From Baffinella frigidus (lineage: Eukaryota > Cryptophyceae > Cryptomonadales > Baffinellaceae), in the NCBI GenBank assembly GCA_026770585.1, contig MU647168.1, positions 90,740-102,016 on the forward strand: a stretch of DNA of 11,277 bases, written 5' to 3'. Positions 11,243 to 11,277 of the stretch are shown piece after piece. Positions within the stretch are counted from its first letter, which is position 1, and the number at the start of each line of letters is the position of its first letter. The notes beneath the pieces are model-generated. The model was not told the DNA's origin and made no database searches. It saw nothing but the letters and a program-made list of their open reading frames with translations. A program made the translations under genes and the position numbers.

Positions 11243-11277
11243 AGGGTATAGGGTATAGGGTATAGGGTATAGGGTAT
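11243..11277 (+). repeat. Pure AGGGTAT heptamer array at window end
   Basis: Five perfect copies of AGGGTAT (that is, TATAGGG) reach the last base of the window. The array is separated from tract 5 by about 45 bp of unique sequence. A homogeneous variant heptamer beside degenerate TTTAGGG suggests recent local expansion. Its true length cannot be known because the window ends inside it. Confidence 0.92.

Noticed and set aside
11198-11277. A true chromosome end
   Set aside because: The heptamers are degenerate or of variant type and interrupted, and the window simply stops inside an array. Chromosome-end status cannot be shown from sequence alone.

Overview
The window looks like a gene-poor stretch of a eukaryotic nuclear genome, most likely a microalga. 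The reasons are long degenerate tracts of the plant/algal telomere heptamer (TTTAGGG and variants), at least two GC-rich exons joined by phase-1 GT-AG introns, and many short non-autonomous transposon-like elements. There are no bacterial-style operons, rRNA, tRNA or CRISPR. A prasinophyte-type green alga is a reasonable guess, but that rests on recall of similar genomes and not on a search.

Layout. (1) 1-2100: the 5' part of a split gene on the minus strand encoding tetratricopeptide repeats (TPR). Exon 1 lies at about 1604-2099 and exon 2 at 135-251; the gene runs off the left end of the window. The roughly 1.35-kb intron between them is a decayed tandem duplication that holds five or six partial copies of the start of exon 2, plus three palindromic MITEs. 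(2) 2100-4070: non-coding or relic sequence with a recurrent motif (GAAATTAAAACCTAAAGGAC), a possible small ORF, the first copy of a 132-bp short element flanked by direct repeats, and a cluster of hairpins. (3) 4071-6435: degenerate telomere-like repeats interrupted at 4306-6022 by a 1.7-kb element. The element has terminal inverted repeats and TA ends and is filled with a 21-bp minisatellite in both orientations. (4) 6435-8260: more telomere-like tract, the second (inverted) copy of the 132-bp element with its own direct repeats, a second copy of a 166-bp palindromic MITE, and dispersed repeats. (5) 8260-9270: a cluster of TA-flanked MITEs, some adjoining and one nested, and a 20-bp minisatellite. 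(6) 9270-10975: a compound fold-back element, very strong short palindromes and a further 131-bp TIR element. (7) 10974-11277: a telomere-like tract ending in a pure TATAGGG-type array at the window edge.

The only convincing host gene is the TPR gene. The rest is best read as mobile-element debris and satellite-like DNA. No complete transposase, reverse transcriptase or other autonomous enzyme is visible, so the elements must have been moved by enzymes encoded elsewhere. The most interesting observations are the TIR element carrying a minisatellite inside telomere-like DNA, the pair of 132-bp elements with unrelated flanking duplications, the MITE family whose copies hold different but self-complementary palindromes in one slot, and the echo of a TPR exon within its own intron.
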